From Dokdonia sp. 4H-3-7-5 (GTDB taxonomy: Bacteria > Bacteroidota > Bacteroidia > Flavobacteriales > Flavobacteriaceae): a stretch of DNA of 64,000 nucleotides. Both the position numbers and the translations under genes were made by a program. Of the stretch, positions 28,311-37,326 are shown in pieces. A model generated the notes under the pieces. The model ran no database searches and was not told where the DNA came from. It was given only the letters and a program-made list of their open reading frames with translations. Where the stretch lies: contig NC_015496.1 of the NCBI RefSeq assembly GCF_000212355.1, positions 1,996,501-2,060,500 on the forward strand. The letters run 5' to 3'. Position 1 is the stretch's first letter. Every line of letters starts with the position of its first letter.

Positions 28311-30287
28311 ATGGCTAAAGAAGAAAAAAATTCAGGCGGTACTCCGCCTAATAAACCTAAGTTTAGTTCTTACTGGATATACGGTTTAATAGTTATAATA
28401 TTTATTGCAATCAGTATGCTTACTGGTAGTTCTGGATTAGGTGAAGCACAAAAGACTTCTCTTTATCAATTTGAAGAATACCTTGAAGCTGGTGATGTTG
28501 CACGTGTAGAAATTGTAAATAAAAACTCTGTAAAGGTTTATCTTACTAAAGAAGCAGAAACAAAAGAGATCCATAATAAAGGGCGTGCCACTGGTTTTTT
28601 AAAGCCCTCTGCAGGTGCTCCGGATTATCGTTTTGAGATAGGAGATTTACAGAATTTTGAAAATGATATCAACACTACGATTGATGAAAACAATCTAGAC
28701 ACTAGAGTTTCTTATGAGACAGAAGGTGATATGTGGGGACTCGTTGCTAGTTTTCTTCCTTTTATACTTATTATAGGACTTTGGATTTTCATCATGAGAC
28801 GCATGTCTTCTGGTGGAGGAGGCGGTCCTGGAGGTCAGATTTTTAACATAGGTAAGTCAAAAGCTAAATTATTTGACGAGAAAACAGATGTTAAAACTAC
28901 ATTTAAAGACGTTGCAGGACTTGAAGGAGCAAAAGAAGAAATACAAGAGATTGTAGATTTCTTGAAGAATCCTGAAAAATATACAAGTTTAGGAGGTAAG
29001 ATTCCTAAGGGCGCACTATTAGTAGGGCAACCAGGGACGGGTAAAACATTACTTGCAAAGGCAGTTGCAGGAGAAGCAAAAGTGCCTTTCTTTTCACTGT
29101 CAGGATCAGACTTTGTTGAGATGTTTGTAGGTGTCGGAGCTTCACGTGTGCGTGATTTATTCAAACAAGCAAAAGAAAAATCTCCAGCTATAATATTTAT
29201 AGATGAGATCGATGCAATAGGTCGTGCTCGTGGAAAAAATAATTTTTCTGGAGGTAATGATGAGCGTGAGAATACACTTAACCAACTTCTAACTGAGATG
29301 GATGGTTTTGGTACTAATACAAATGTGATAGTGCTCGCTGCTACAAACAGAGCAGACGTTCTTGATAAAGCTTTAATGCGTGCAGGTCGATTTGATCGTC
29401 AAATTTATGTAGATCTTCCAGATGTGCGTGAGCGTAAAGAGATTTTTGAAGTTCACCTTCGTCCACTAAAAAAGGTAGATGATGAGCTTGATGTTGATTT
29501 TCTTGCAAAGCAAACTCCAGGTTTTTCTGGAGCAGATATAGCAAACATGTGTAACGAAGCTGCACTTATTGCTGCTCGTAAAGGAAGCAAAGCAGTAGGT
29601 AAACAAGATTTCTTAGATGCGGTAGATCGTATTGTGGGAGGACTTGAAAAGAAAAATAAAATTATCACACCAGACGAGAAGCGCGCAATTGCTTTTCATG
29701 AAGCAGGACACGCTACAGTGAGTTGGATGCTAGAGCATGCTGCACCACTTGTAAAAGTGACTATTGTTCCTCGTGGGCAATCATTAGGAGCGGCTTGGTA
29801 TTTGCCTGAAGAGCGTCTTATCGTTCGTCCAGAACAAATGCTAGACGAAATGTGTGCTGCCTTGGGAGGTAGAGCAGCAGAAAAGGTAATCTTTAACAAG
29901 ATATCCACTGGAGCTTTAAGTGATCTTGAGAAAGTAACTAAGCAGGCTAGAATGATGGTTACTGTTTATGGATTAAATGATAAAGTAGGTAATCTTACCT
30001 ATTATGATTCGTCAGGACAATCAGATAATGGTTTTACTAAGCCCTATAGTGAGCAGACAGCGGAAATAATTGATAAGGAGATCTCTAATATAATTGAGGG
30101 TCAATATCAGAGAGCTGTTGATTTACTTACTAAAGAAAAAGATAAGCTTACGCAATTAGCGGAGTATCTTCTTGATAAAGAAGTGATTTTTAAAGATAAT
30201 CTAGAAGAGATTTTTGGAAAAAGAGCTTTCGGACCAGAAGAAATTGAAGAAGCTTCTGAAGATTCTGAAATTAAACCACTAGTTTAG
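28311..30287 (+). CDS. ftsH: ATP-dependent zinc metalloprotease FtsH
   Basis: 658 residues. Two membrane helices (about 21-38 and 142-162) flank a periplasmic domain; the AAA+ module has Walker A GQPGTGKT (239-246), Walker B IIFIDEIDAIG and second-region-of-homology RAGRFDRQI. The M41 protease has zinc motif HEAGH (464-468), with the third-ligand Asp likely in LSDLEKVTKQAR. FtsH degrades misfolded membrane proteins and regulators such as LpxC in some bacteria. The N-terminus is Lys/Glu-rich and longer than in E. coli. The gene ends at a strong terminator. Confidence 0.97.
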   Translation: MAKEEKNSGGTPPNKPKFSSYWIYGLIVIIFIAISMLTGSSGLGEAQKTSLYQFEEYLEAGDVARVEIVNKNSVKVYLTKEAETKEIHNKGRATGFLKPSAGAPDYRFEIGDLQNFENDINTTIDENNLDTRVSYETEGDMWGLVASFLPFILIIGLWIFIMRRMSSGGGGGPGGQIFNIGKSKAKLFDEKTDVKTTFKDVAGLEGAKEEIQEIVDFLKNPEKYTSLGGKIPKGALLVGQPGTGKTLLAKAVAGEAKVPFFSLSGSDFVEMFVGVGASRVRDLFKQAKEKSPAIIFIDEIDAIGRARGKNNFSGGNDERENTLNQLLTEMDGFGTNTNVIVLAATNRADVLDKALMRAGRFDRQIYVDLPDVRERKEIFEVHLRPLKKVDDELDVDFLAKQTPGFSGADIANMCNEAALIAARKGSKAVGKQDFLDAVDRIVGGLEKKNKIITPDEKRAIAFHEAGHATVSWMLEHAAPLVKVTIVPRGQSLGAAWYLPEERLIVRPEQMLDEMCAALGGRAAEKVIFNKISTGALSDLEKVTKQARMMVTVYGLNDKVGNLTYYDSSGQSDNGFTKPYSEQTAEIIDKEISNIIEGQYQRAVDLLTKEKDKLTQLAEYLLDKEVIFKDNLEEIFGKRAFGPEEIEEASEDSEIKPLV

Positions 30288-30319
30288 TCACAGACTAAGC
30301 CATTAAGGGAGAAACCCTC

Positions 30320-30360
30320 AAAAAATCTTGATTGTACCTACGGTTCAGTCAAGATTTTTT
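30320..30360 (+). terminator. Terminator of rsfS-ftsH
   Basis: Long stem: AAAAAATCTTGA pairs with TCAAGATTTTTT and is extended inward (CTTGATTGTACC / GGTTCAGTCAAG with one G-U and one mismatch); ends in six Ts. Confidence 0.9.
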
Positions 30361-30367
30361 ATATTTG
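30360..30367 (+). promoter_or_regulatory. Candidate -7 box TATATTTG for the LUD-cdsA-psd operon
   Basis: Exact TAnnTTTG match that begins on the last T of the ftsH terminator; 32 bp before the ATG at 30400. Confidence 0.5.
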
Positions 30368-30399
30368 AATAATACACCAAGCGTTGAGCAAATCTATTG

Positions 30400-31014
30400 A
30401 TGAGTCTATTTAGAAAAATCTTTGGAAATACATCTAAATCAGATAGCCCCCATAGCAATAAAGAAGGTGAAGTGCGCAGTAAATATATGCCGGATATTAA
30501 TACTCCAGCAGACGAGCGTTTCACGAAAAACTTTATCATAAATGGAGGGCGCTTTTTGTATGCTCTTAATCAAGATGAGATTAATGATAATTTTGACAAT
30601 ATTTTGTTAGAAAATGATTGGTACGAGGAAAATGTTTACTGTACTGATGATAATCTTATAGATAACTTCAAAGGGTATAATCTGAATTTTGGAACAAATA
30701 AAGAAGCTTCATTTTTCCTTACTACCTGCGAGAGTCTTGTGGCAAATGATGGCTCCCTATTAGTTTGTTCGAAACAATTAAAGGAAATTAAGTTACACGA
30801 CTTACCTAAAAATATTATCGTCTTCGGTACCACTAGTCAAATAGTAAACACAATAGGAGAGGGATTAAGACTCATAAAAAATAGAAATTCTGGAAGTATT
30901 CCTACTAATATTACTACAATTAAGAATTTTGAGTCAAAAGAAGATGATAAAGATTTTATGACCTATGGAAGTAGTACAAAGAATCTCTACTTATTATTGC
31001 TAGAAGATCTTTAA
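30400..31014 (+). CDS. LUD (LutC/YkgG)-like domain protein
   Basis: 204 residues from ATG at 30400, preferred over the overlapping TTG three bases earlier. The C-terminal half, with NIIVFGTTSQIVNTIGEG, RNSGSIPTNITTIKNF and YLLLLEDL, resembles the LUD domain found in LutC/YkgG lactate-oxidation proteins. No other lut genes are near, so a role in lactate use is unproven. Its place directly before cdsA and psd (2-bp gap to cdsA) suggests a conserved operon neighbour rather than a lactate enzyme. Confidence 0.7.
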   Translation: MSLFRKIFGNTSKSDSPHSNKEGEVRSKYMPDINTPADERFTKNFIINGGRFLYALNQDEINDNFDNILLENDWYEENVYCTDDNLIDNFKGYNLNFGTNKEASFFLTTCESLVANDGSLLVCSKQLKEIKLHDLPKNIIVFGTTSQIVNTIGEGLRLIKNRNSGSIPTNITTIKNFESKEDDKDFMTYGSSTKNLYLLLLEDL

Positions 31015-31015
31015 T

Positions 31016-31819
31016 ATGCGAGAAATAATTATTAGAGGGCTTTCAGGATTGCTCTATGTGACATTGTTGTTGCTTGCTATATTCTCATTAGAGACTACAT
31101 ATTTAATTGTATTCCTAGGATTAGGAGTGGTGGTATTATATGAGTTTCTTAAACTGATTGAAATAAAGTCATTGCTTTCTTATGTTTTGCTACTAGCTTG
31201 TGTAGTTGTTTTGTGTTACTTGAAGTTAGATAGAAGTGCAACATTGGTTTTTCTAGCGCTTACGATTACAGTAAACCTCTATCTCATTAAAAATCTTATT
31301 AGGCCTTCAGAGCGATATATTACAGTTACTCAAAAGTATGCCTACACCATATTTTATATAATAGGGGGAGTCGTATTTACAATACTACTTCCGTCATATA
31401 AGGGGGAATATACGTCTTTGCTGGTGGCTAGTGTATTTGCTCTTATATGGATAAATGATACCTTTGCATTTATAGTGGGTAAGAGTATAGGAAAGCATAA
31501 ATTGCTAGAGCGTATTTCTCCTAACAAAACCGTAGAAGGGTTTGTTGGGGGACTAGTGTTTTGCTGTTTAGCTAGTCTATTATTTTACTTTTTTACAGAT
31601 CTCCTTAGTTTAAAGCTCTGGTTAACCATAGCTGTAGTAACATCAATATTTGGTACGCTAGGAGATTTAATTCAGTCACAACTTAAGCGTCAAGCTGGGG
31701 TGAAAGACAGTGGTCGTATTATGCCAGGTCACGGTGGTCTTTATGATAGGCTCGATAGTATTGTATTTGCTGCACCATTTTTATACTTATTTTTAATTGT
31801 ACTTGACTATGTTCCATAA
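31016..31819 (+). CDS. cdsA: Phosphatidate cytidylyltransferase
   Basis: 267 residues with about seven membrane helices. The C-terminal signature (KDSGRIMPGHGGLYDRLDSI, 20 residues) is the CDP-diacylglycerol synthase hallmark. It turns phosphatidic acid and CTP into CDP-diacylglycerol, the precursor of phosphatidylserine and then phosphatidylethanolamine. The next gene, psd, overlaps it by 11 bp, so two phospholipid enzymes are coupled. Confidence 0.96.
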   Translation: MREIIIRGLSGLLYVTLLLLAIFSLETTYLIVFLGLGVVVLYEFLKLIEIKSLLSYVLLLACVVVLCYLKLDRSATLVFLALTITVNLYLIKNLIRPSERYITVTQKYAYTIFYIIGGVVFTILLPSYKGEYTSLLVASVFALIWINDTFAFIVGKSIGKHKLLERISPNKTVEGFVGGLVFCCLASLLFYFFTDLLSLKLWLTIAVVTSIFGTLGDLIQSQLKRQAGVKDSGRIMPGHGGLYDRLDSIVFAAPFLYLFLIVLDYVP

Positions 31820-32459
31820 AGAAGGATATAAAATTATAGTAATATCACTCGTTATTTTTACGGGACTTATATTAGTTGCTAATAGGTTTTTAGATAAAAA
31901 CTGGTTGTTTTATTTAATAGCCATCGTATTAGGTGTGCTATTATATTTAGTACTTCAGTTTTTTAGAAATCCTGAGCGCACTGCGCCTAATGATGCAAAT
32001 GTGCTTACCTCTCCTGTAGATGGTAAAGTAGTTGTTATTGAAGAGGTGTATGAGGCAGAGTATTTTAAAGATAAACGTCTTCAGGTTTCTGTTTTTATGT
32101 CTCCACTTAATGTGCATGTAACTCGTTATCCAGGTGGAGGACGTATTGCTTACAGCAAGTATCATCCAGGTAAATACCTAGTAGCTTGGCATCCTAAATC
32201 AAGTACAGAGAATGAACGTACAACCGTAGTGGTAAGCACAGAAAAGTTTGGTGACGTTCTTTATCGTCAGATTGCTGGAGCTCTTGCTAAGCGCATTATC
32301 AATTATGCAGAAGAAGGGCAGATGGTAGTGCAGGGAGACGATAGTGGTTTTATACGTTTTGGTTCTCGTGTAGATTTATATCTTCCTTTAGGAACAAAAT
32401 TAGATGTAAAACTTAACGACGTAGTAAAAGGAGCGCAATCGATAATAGCATCAATATAA
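31809..32459 (+). CDS. psd: Phosphatidylserine decarboxylase
   Basis: 216 residues from ATG at 31809; a TTG four codons earlier is less likely. Two hydrophobic N-terminal segments are followed by the short-type PSD domain: FRNPERTAP, LTSPVDGKVV, VFMSPLNVHVTRYPGG and the self-cleavage site in RFGSRVDLYLP, where Ser becomes the pyruvoyl cofactor. It makes phosphatidylethanolamine. Starts inside the cdsA end and its stop shares bases with the next start (TAATG). Confidence 0.95.
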   Translation: MFHKEGYKIIVISLVIFTGLILVANRFLDKNWLFYLIAIVLGVLLYLVLQFFRNPERTAPNDANVLTSPVDGKVVVIEEVYEAEYFKDKRLQVSVFMSPLNVHVTRYPGGGRIAYSKYHPGKYLVAWHPKSSTENERTTVVVSTEKFGDVLYRQIAGALAKRIINYAEEGQMVVQGDDSGFIRFGSRVDLYLPLGTKLDVKLNDVVKGAQSIIASI

Positions 32460-32719
32460 TGGATAAGAAGGTGCTTCATGAAAAATTTGAAGAAGCCTTC
32501 CGTAGGGTAAGTAACTCTAAGCAAGAATTTCCACCTGATGTACTTTTGCAATTTTATGCATTGTATAAGCAAGCTACGCAAAAGAATACATTTAGTAACA
32601 ATGAAGGCGAGCACGAGCTTGTGAGTGCCTTTAAGATTAATGCATTGCTGCAAGTTAAGTCTATGACTACGCGAGAAGCAAAGGAAGCCTATATCGAAGC
32701 TGCAAATAAATATTTGTAA
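32459..32719 (+). CDS. Acyl-CoA-binding protein family (ACBP)
   Basis: 86 residues. The ACBP core is visible: LHEKFEEAFRRV, PPDVLLQFYALYKQAT (the YALYKQAT motif that grips the CoA) and SMTTREAKEAYIEAANKY. The middle helix lacks the usual Trp-rich KW-x-AW segment (here FKINALLQ), so acyl-CoA binding may differ. ACBP genes are uncommon in bacteria; here the start overlaps the psd stop (TAATG), tying it to phospholipid synthesis. Confidence 0.88.
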   Translation: MDKKVLHEKFEEAFRRVSNSKQEFPPDVLLQFYALYKQATQKNTFSNNEGEHELVSAFKINALLQVKSMTTREAKEAYIEAANKYL

Positions 32720-32744
32720 AACCTTCTATGGGATTACATAAAAT

Positions 32745-32777
32745 AACAAAGGCGCAGATAATATCTGCGCCTTTGTT
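32745..32777. terminator. Bidirectional terminator between the psd operon and valS
   Basis: A 15-bp perfect stem (AACAAAGGCGCAGAT / ATCTGCGCCTTTGTT) with a 3-base loop between two convergent transcripts. Confidence 0.88.
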
Positions 32778-32799
32778 GTTATAATAGGTATTTGAAAGT

Positions 32800-35433
32800 C
32801 TATGTCAAACTAGCAAGACGCTTTTCTAGCGCTTCTATTTTTGCTTCGGCATCTGCCATTTTTTGTTTTTCGATAGCGACCACCTTCTCTGGTGCGTTGC
32901 TTACAAAGCGCTCATTAGATAGCTTTTTTGAAACTGACATCAAGAATCCTTTTGTGTATTGAAGTTCTTCTTCAATTTTTGCAACTTCTGCCTCTACGTC
33001 TATAGCTCCTGCGAGAGGTATGAAGTACTCGTTAGATTTTACCCTAAAGGAAAGTGCTCCGTCTAGTGGTGCTTTCGCGAAAGCAATCTCACTCACATTA
33101 CCTAGCTTTGAGATGATGCCATCATAGTCTGATGATGCTTTCTCGTTGCTTAAAATATGTAATTCTATCTGATCTTTAAAAGCAATGTTTTTGCTTTTTC
33201 TTATCGTTCTTATTCCTGAAACAACTTGTGTTGCGTAGTCAAAATCTGCAATGATTTGCTCGTTTACTTCGCCTCCTTCTGGCCATTTATTAATAATTAG
33301 CGCTTCTTCTGGAGAACGAGTAGCGATAGTCTGCCAGATCTCTTCAGATGCAAAAGGAATAAAAGGATGAAGAATACGTAGGTTGTTTTCAAATGCTGCA
33401 ATTACTGCATCATACGTCTTACGATCTATAGGTTGTTGGTATGCTGGTTTTACAATCTCTAATAACCACCCACAGAAGTCATTCCATACAACTTTATAAC
33501 TCGCCATTAGGGCGTCTGAGATGCGGTACTTTGAGAAGTGATCTTCTATCTCGAGAAGTGTTTGGTTAAAGCGGTTTGTATACCACTCAATACCTTGGGC
33601 GCTATGTGCAGGTTGTGGTATAGTCTCGTCTATCTCCCATCCTTGTATGAGACTAAAGGCGCTTAAATTTTTTTTGATAAACCCTTTTCCTTGTTTAAGA
33701 AGATCTTCATCAAACATAAGGTCATTACCGGCAGCACTACTTAATAGTAATCCTACACGCACGCCATCTGCTCCGTACTCTTTTATGAGCTCTAGCGCGT
33801 CTGGTGAGTTACCTAGTGACTTAGACATCTTGCGACGCTGCTTGTCACGTACTAAACCGGTTAGGTAAACATTTTGGAAAGGTCTTTTATCTGTGTACTC
33901 ATATCCAGCGATAATCATACGCGCTACCCAGAAGAATAAAATATCTGGTCCTGTCACAAGATCATTAGTAGGGTAGTAGTAGTTAAACTCCTCGTTGTCT
34001 GGATTGCGCACTCCGTCAAAAACGCTCATAGGCCATAACCAAGAGCTGAACCAAGTGTCCATAGCATCTTCGTCTTGACGTAAATCTTCGACAGTGAGGG
34101 AATCGTTTCCGGTACGCTTTCGCGAAAGCGTAACAGCATCCTCAACAGATTCGGCAACTACAAAATCCTCTTTTCCCTCTCCATAGAAGTAAGCAGGAAT
34201 TTGCTGTCCCCACCAAAGTTGTCGAGAGATATTCCAGTCACGTATATTCTCCATCCAGTGACGGTAGGTGTTTTCAAACTTCTTAGGAAATAATTTTACC
34301 TCGCCAGTTTCAAGCACAGCTTTTATAGCTGGTTTTACTAGCTCCTCCATTTTAAGGAACCACTGGTCAGATAGTCTAGGCTCTACTACGGCTTTTGTGC
34401 GCTCTGATGTTCCTACTTTATTAATGTGGTTCTCTGTTTTTACTAGAGCACCTATTTCTTCAAGTTCTTTTTTGATATTCTTACGACATTCAAAACGATC
34501 TTGACCTTCGTAGTGAAGTCCAAAGCTGTTAAGTGAAGCGTCATCATTAAAGATGTCTATTACTTCTAGCTTATGTTTATCGCCCAGCATTTTGTCATTC
34601 TCGTCGTGTGCAGGAGTCACCTTGAGGCATCCTGTTCCAAAATCAAGATCTACATATTCATCTTCTATAATAGGAATCACACGACCACTTATAGGTACAA
34701 TTGCTTTCTTACCCTTAAGGTGCGCAAAGCGTTCGTCTGTAGGGTTAATGCATATAGCAGTATCGCCAAAAATAGTTTCTGGACGTGTAGTGGCAATCGT
34801 TAATGTTTCATCAGAGCCTTCTAGTTTGTAGTTAAGGTAATATAGAAGTCCTTGGCGCTCTTCATGTATTACTTCCTCGTCAGAAAGTGTAGTTTTTGCT
34901 TCTGGATCCCAGTTTACCATGCGGTAGCCACGGTATATAAGTCCTTTGTCATAAAGATCTACAAAGGTCTTTATAACAGACTCAGACATTGCTGGATCCA
35001 TTGTAAAGGCAGTACGCTCCCAGTCACAGGAAGCTCCGAGCTTTTTAAGCTGATCGAGGATTACGCCACCATATTCTTCTTTCCACTCCCATGCATGCGC
35101 AAGAAACTCCTCACGAGTAAGATCGGATTTTTTTATTCCTTGTTCTTTAAGACGTGCAACTACCTTTGCTTCTGTAGCAATAGAAGCGTGATCTGTTCCA
35201 GGCACCCAGCAAGCATTTTTTCCTAACAGTCGAGCGCGACGCACTAAAACGTCTTGAATCGTGTTGTTGAGCATATGTCCCATGTGTAAGACGCCAGTTA
35301 CGTTAGGAGGAGGTATCACGATTGTATACGGTTCTCTATTGTCTGGTGTAGAATGGAAGTAGTTGTGTTCCATCCAGTAGCTGTACCACTTATCTTCTAC
35401 TTGGGTAGAATCATATTTTGATGCTATACTCAT
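32800..35433 (-). CDS. valS: Valyl-tRNA synthetase
   Basis: 877 residues, full length. Class I signature HIGH-type HMGH in PPPNVTGVLHMGHMLNNT, KMSKS in RRKMSKSLGNSPDAL, an editing domain (TTRPETIFGDTAI, DFGTGCLKVTPAHDEND) and a C-terminal coiled coil (IEEELQYTKGFL to the end). It charges tRNA-Val. Two perfect palindromes lie in the gene: one reads AFAKA just before the C-terminal coiled-coil arm, one reads TLSRKR in the catalytic core between DAV and TGND. A -7 box lies upstream on the minus strand. Confidence 0.97.
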   Translation of the reverse strand: MSIASKYDSTQVEDKWYSYWMEHNYFHSTPDNREPYTIVIPPPNVTGVLHMGHMLNNTIQDVLVRRARLLGKNACWVPGTDHASIATEAKVVARLKEQGIKKSDLTREEFLAHAWEWKEEYGGVILDQLKKLGASCDWERTAFTMDPAMSESVIKTFVDLYDKGLIYRGYRMVNWDPEAKTTLSDEEVIHEERQGLLYYLNYKLEGSDETLTIATTRPETIFGDTAICINPTDERFAHLKGKKAIVPISGRVIPIIEDEYVDLDFGTGCLKVTPAHDENDKMLGDKHKLEVIDIFNDDASLNSFGLHYEGQDRFECRKNIKKELEEIGALVKTENHINKVGTSERTKAVVEPRLSDQWFLKMEELVKPAIKAVLETGEVKLFPKKFENTYRHWMENIRDWNISRQLWWGQQIPAYFYGEGKEDFVVAESVEDAVTLSRKRTGNDSLTVEDLRQDEDAMDTWFSSWLWPMSVFDGVRNPDNEEFNYYYPTNDLVTGPDILFFWVARMIIAGYEYTDKRPFQNVYLTGLVRDKQRRKMSKSLGNSPDALELIKEYGADGVRVGLLLSSAAGNDLMFDEDLLKQGKGFIKKNLSAFSLIQGWEIDETIPQPAHSAQGIEWYTNRFNQTLLEIEDHFSKYRISDALMASYKVVWNDFCGWLLEIVKPAYQQPIDRKTYDAVIAAFENNLRILHPFIPFASEEIWQTIATRSPEEALIINKWPEGGEVNEQIIADFDYATQVVSGIRTIRKSKNIAFKDQIELHILSNEKASSDYDGIISKLGNVSEIAFAKAPLDGALSFRVKSNEYFIPLAGAIDVEAEVAKIEEELQYTKGFLMSVSKKLSNERFVSNAPEKVVAIEKQKMADAEAKIEALEKRLASLT
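33071..33084. repeat. Palindrome GCTTTCGCGAAAGC, copy 7 (in valS)
   Basis: Perfect copy read as AFAKA ([14 protein letters not shown]) shortly before the C-terminal arm of ValS. Confidence 0.9.
34113..34132. repeat. Palindrome copy 8, 20-bp form (in valS)
   Basis: TACGCTTTCGCGAAAGCGTA inside valS, read in the second frame as VTLSRKRT, in a surface-helix-like, Lys/Arg-rich segment. Confidence 0.9.
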
Positions 35434-35463
35434 AGTTTGGTCTAATTATTGACTTAAAGAAGG

Positions 35464-35471
35464 CAAAAGTA
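35464..35471 (-). promoter_or_regulatory. Candidate -7 box TACTTTTG for valS
   Basis: Exact TAnnTTTG match on the minus strand, 30 bp before the valS ATG. Confidence 0.5.
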
Positions 35472-35558
35472 GGGATAACAGTAGGATTATTGTGTAGACT
35501 AAGTGCTATTTTTGGCACGTGTATATGGTAACATACCATGTTAATGTTAATATCATTC

Positions 35559-35589
35559 TTGGCAGGTGTTCAATTTGTAGTTACATTTG
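35559..35589 (+). promoter_or_regulatory. Promoter of the DUF1573 gene
   Basis: TTG (35559-35561), 20-bp spacer, TACATTTG (35582-35589), an exact -7 match; 23 bp before the ATG. One of the two best -33/-7 pairs in the window. Confidence 0.65.
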
Positions 35590-35612
35590 AAATCCCTCAA
35601 ACATTAAATATT

Positions 35613-35999
35613 ATGAAAAAGGTTCTATTTTTATTTGTCGCTATGCTTTTAGTAGTGAGCGTTCAAGCACAAGAGAAAAAAGCTGAAATCACCTTTGATT
35701 CAGAAGTTATAGATTATGGCGAGATAGCATATGGAGCAGATGGTGTGCGTAAATTTACATTTACAAACACTGGAAATGACGTGCTTATTGTTGCTCGCGT
35801 ATACTCTACTTGTGGATGTACAATACCTAAGAAACCAGAAAGTCCTATCCAGCCAGGAGAGAAAGGTGAGATAGAAGTAAAATATGATACTAATCGAGAA
35901 GGTCCTATTAGAAGAACAATAACCGTTTATTCTAATGCCTCAGAAGTACCTCAAAGTCTCAAAATTAAAGGGACTGTAAAGCCAGAAGCTGGTCAATAA
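35613..35999 (+). CDS. Secreted DUF1573 protein
   Basis: 128 residues from ATG at 35613; the open frame extends upstream through the promoter, so the later start is chosen. A signal peptide (ends SVQAQE) precedes a single Ig-like DUF1573 domain with the family's YSTCGCTIP and ITVYSNA landmarks. Abundant in Bacteroidota; function unknown, often thought structural or periplasmic. Stands alone with its own promoter and terminator. Confidence 0.9.
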   Translation: MKKVLFLFVAMLLVVSVQAQEKKAEITFDSEVIDYGEIAYGADGVRKFTFTNTGNDVLIVARVYSTCGCTIPKKPESPIQPGEKGEIEVKYDTNREGPIRRTITVYSNASEVPQSLKIKGTVKPEAGQ

Positions 36000-36019
36000 T
36001 CAGTTAACATAACTAGTAT

Positions 36020-36049
36020 AAAAGACTGTCGTAATGGCGGTCTTTTTTT
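36020..36049 (+). terminator. Terminator of the DUF1573 gene
   Basis: Stem AAAAGACTGTC / GGCGGTCTTTT with two G-U pairs, GTAAT loop and seven Ts. The palindrome at 36054 follows within 5 bp. Confidence 0.85.
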
Positions 36050-36053
36050 ATGC

Positions 36054-36067
36054 GCTTTCGCGAAAGC
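36054..36067. repeat. Palindrome GCTTTCGCGAAAGC, copy 9 (intergenic)
   Basis: Perfect copy between the DUF1573 terminator and the aminotransferase start (69 bp before the ATG). Confidence 0.9.
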
Positions 36068-36135
36068 AAAATACCCTTGCACACGCTTTAAAAACACCAA
36101 TAAATTCCGCATTTTTGTATAAAGAAAAATACATT

Positions 36136-37326
36136 ATGCCAGCAATATCAAAGAAGGGGCTCGCAATGCCTCAATCGCCTATACGTAAACTCGTACCATT
36201 TGCCGATGCGGCCAAAGCACGAGGAATAAAAATTCACCAACTTAACATTGGTCAACCAGATATTAAGACACCAAAAGTAGCACTTGATGCGGTAAAAAAT
36301 AATGACCTAGAAGTGCTGGCTTATAGCCATAGTGCAGGATTTCAATCTTACAGAGATAAACTTGCTTCTTATTACAGTAATCATGGTATTGATGTTACCT
36401 CTGAAGATATAATTATCTCTACAGGAGGATCTGAAGCATTACTATTTGCAATGGGAAGTGTAACAGACCCAGGTGATGAAATTATTATTCCAGAACCCTT
36501 TTATGCAAACTATAATGGATTTGCAACTGCGAGTGGTGTGACAGTAGTTCCTGTTATATCTACACTAGAGGAGGGATTTGCATTACCTCCTATTTCAGAT
36601 TTTGAAAAATTGATATCTGACAAGACAAAGGCAATCGTTATTTGTAATCCTGGCAACCCAACGGGATATTTATATTCTCAAGAAGAAATACGTCAATTAG
36701 CAGAGTTAGTTAAAAAGCACGATCTATTTCTTATAGCAGACGAGGTGTATCGTGAGTTTGCCTACGATGGTCACCAGCATCACTCAGTAATGAAAGAACG
36801 AGATATAGATAATCATGCTATTATGATAGATTCTGTATCAAAGCGTTTTTCTATGTGTGGAGCTCGTATAGGGTGTATTGTAAGTCGTAATAAAGAACTT
36901 ATGAGTACTGCTATGAAGTTTGCACAAGCACGTTTAAGTCCGCCTACATTTGCACAAATTGCATCTGAGGCAGCATTAGATACTCCGCAAAGTTATTTTG
37001 ACGATGTGATTGAAGAGTATGTGTCTCGTAGAGATATTCTTGTAGCGGGACTAGAAGCTATACCGGGAGTAAAAGTAGCAAAGCCTAAAGGAGCATTTTA
37101 CTGTATTGCAGAGCTTCCAATAAAAAATGCAGATGCTTTTGCACAGTGGTTACTAGAGTCTTTTGACTTAGATGGAAGAACAATAATGGTAGCTCCAGCA
37201 GCTGGATTTTACAGTAGTGAAAACGTAGGTCTTAACCAAGTGCGTATCGCTTATGTTCTAGAAGAAAACCACTTAAAAGATGCTGTAGAGATTCTTAAAG
37301 TAGCATTAGAGCAATATCAAGATTAA
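36136..37326 (+). CDS. PLP-dependent aminotransferase, class I (AspC-like)
   Basis: 396 residues from ATG at 36136; the longer open frame would start in the terminator region. The fold-type I pattern is clear: LNIGQPDI near the N-terminus, YSHSAGFQSYRDKLASYY, ICNPGNPTGYLYS, IADEVYREFAYD, and the PLP lysine in DSVSKRFSMCGARIG. It moves amino groups between an amino acid and a 2-oxo acid; aspartate or aromatic substrates are likely but not provable. The stop shares one base with the murB start (TAATG). Confidence 0.92.
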   Translation: MPAISKKGLAMPQSPIRKLVPFADAAKARGIKIHQLNIGQPDIKTPKVALDAVKNNDLEVLAYSHSAGFQSYRDKLASYYSNHGIDVTSEDIIISTGGSEALLFAMGSVTDPGDEIIIPEPFYANYNGFATASGVTVVPVISTLEEGFALPPISDFEKLISDKTKAIVICNPGNPTGYLYSQEEIRQLAELVKKHDLFLIADEVYREFAYDGHQHHSVMKERDIDNHAIMIDSVSKRFSMCGARIGCIVSRNKELMSTAMKFAQARLSPPTFAQIASEAALDTPQSYFDDVIEEYVSRRDILVAGLEAIPGVKVAKPKGAFYCIAELPIKNADAFAQWLLESFDLDGRTIMVAPAAGFYSSENVGLNQVRIAYVLEENHLKDAVEILKVALEQYQD

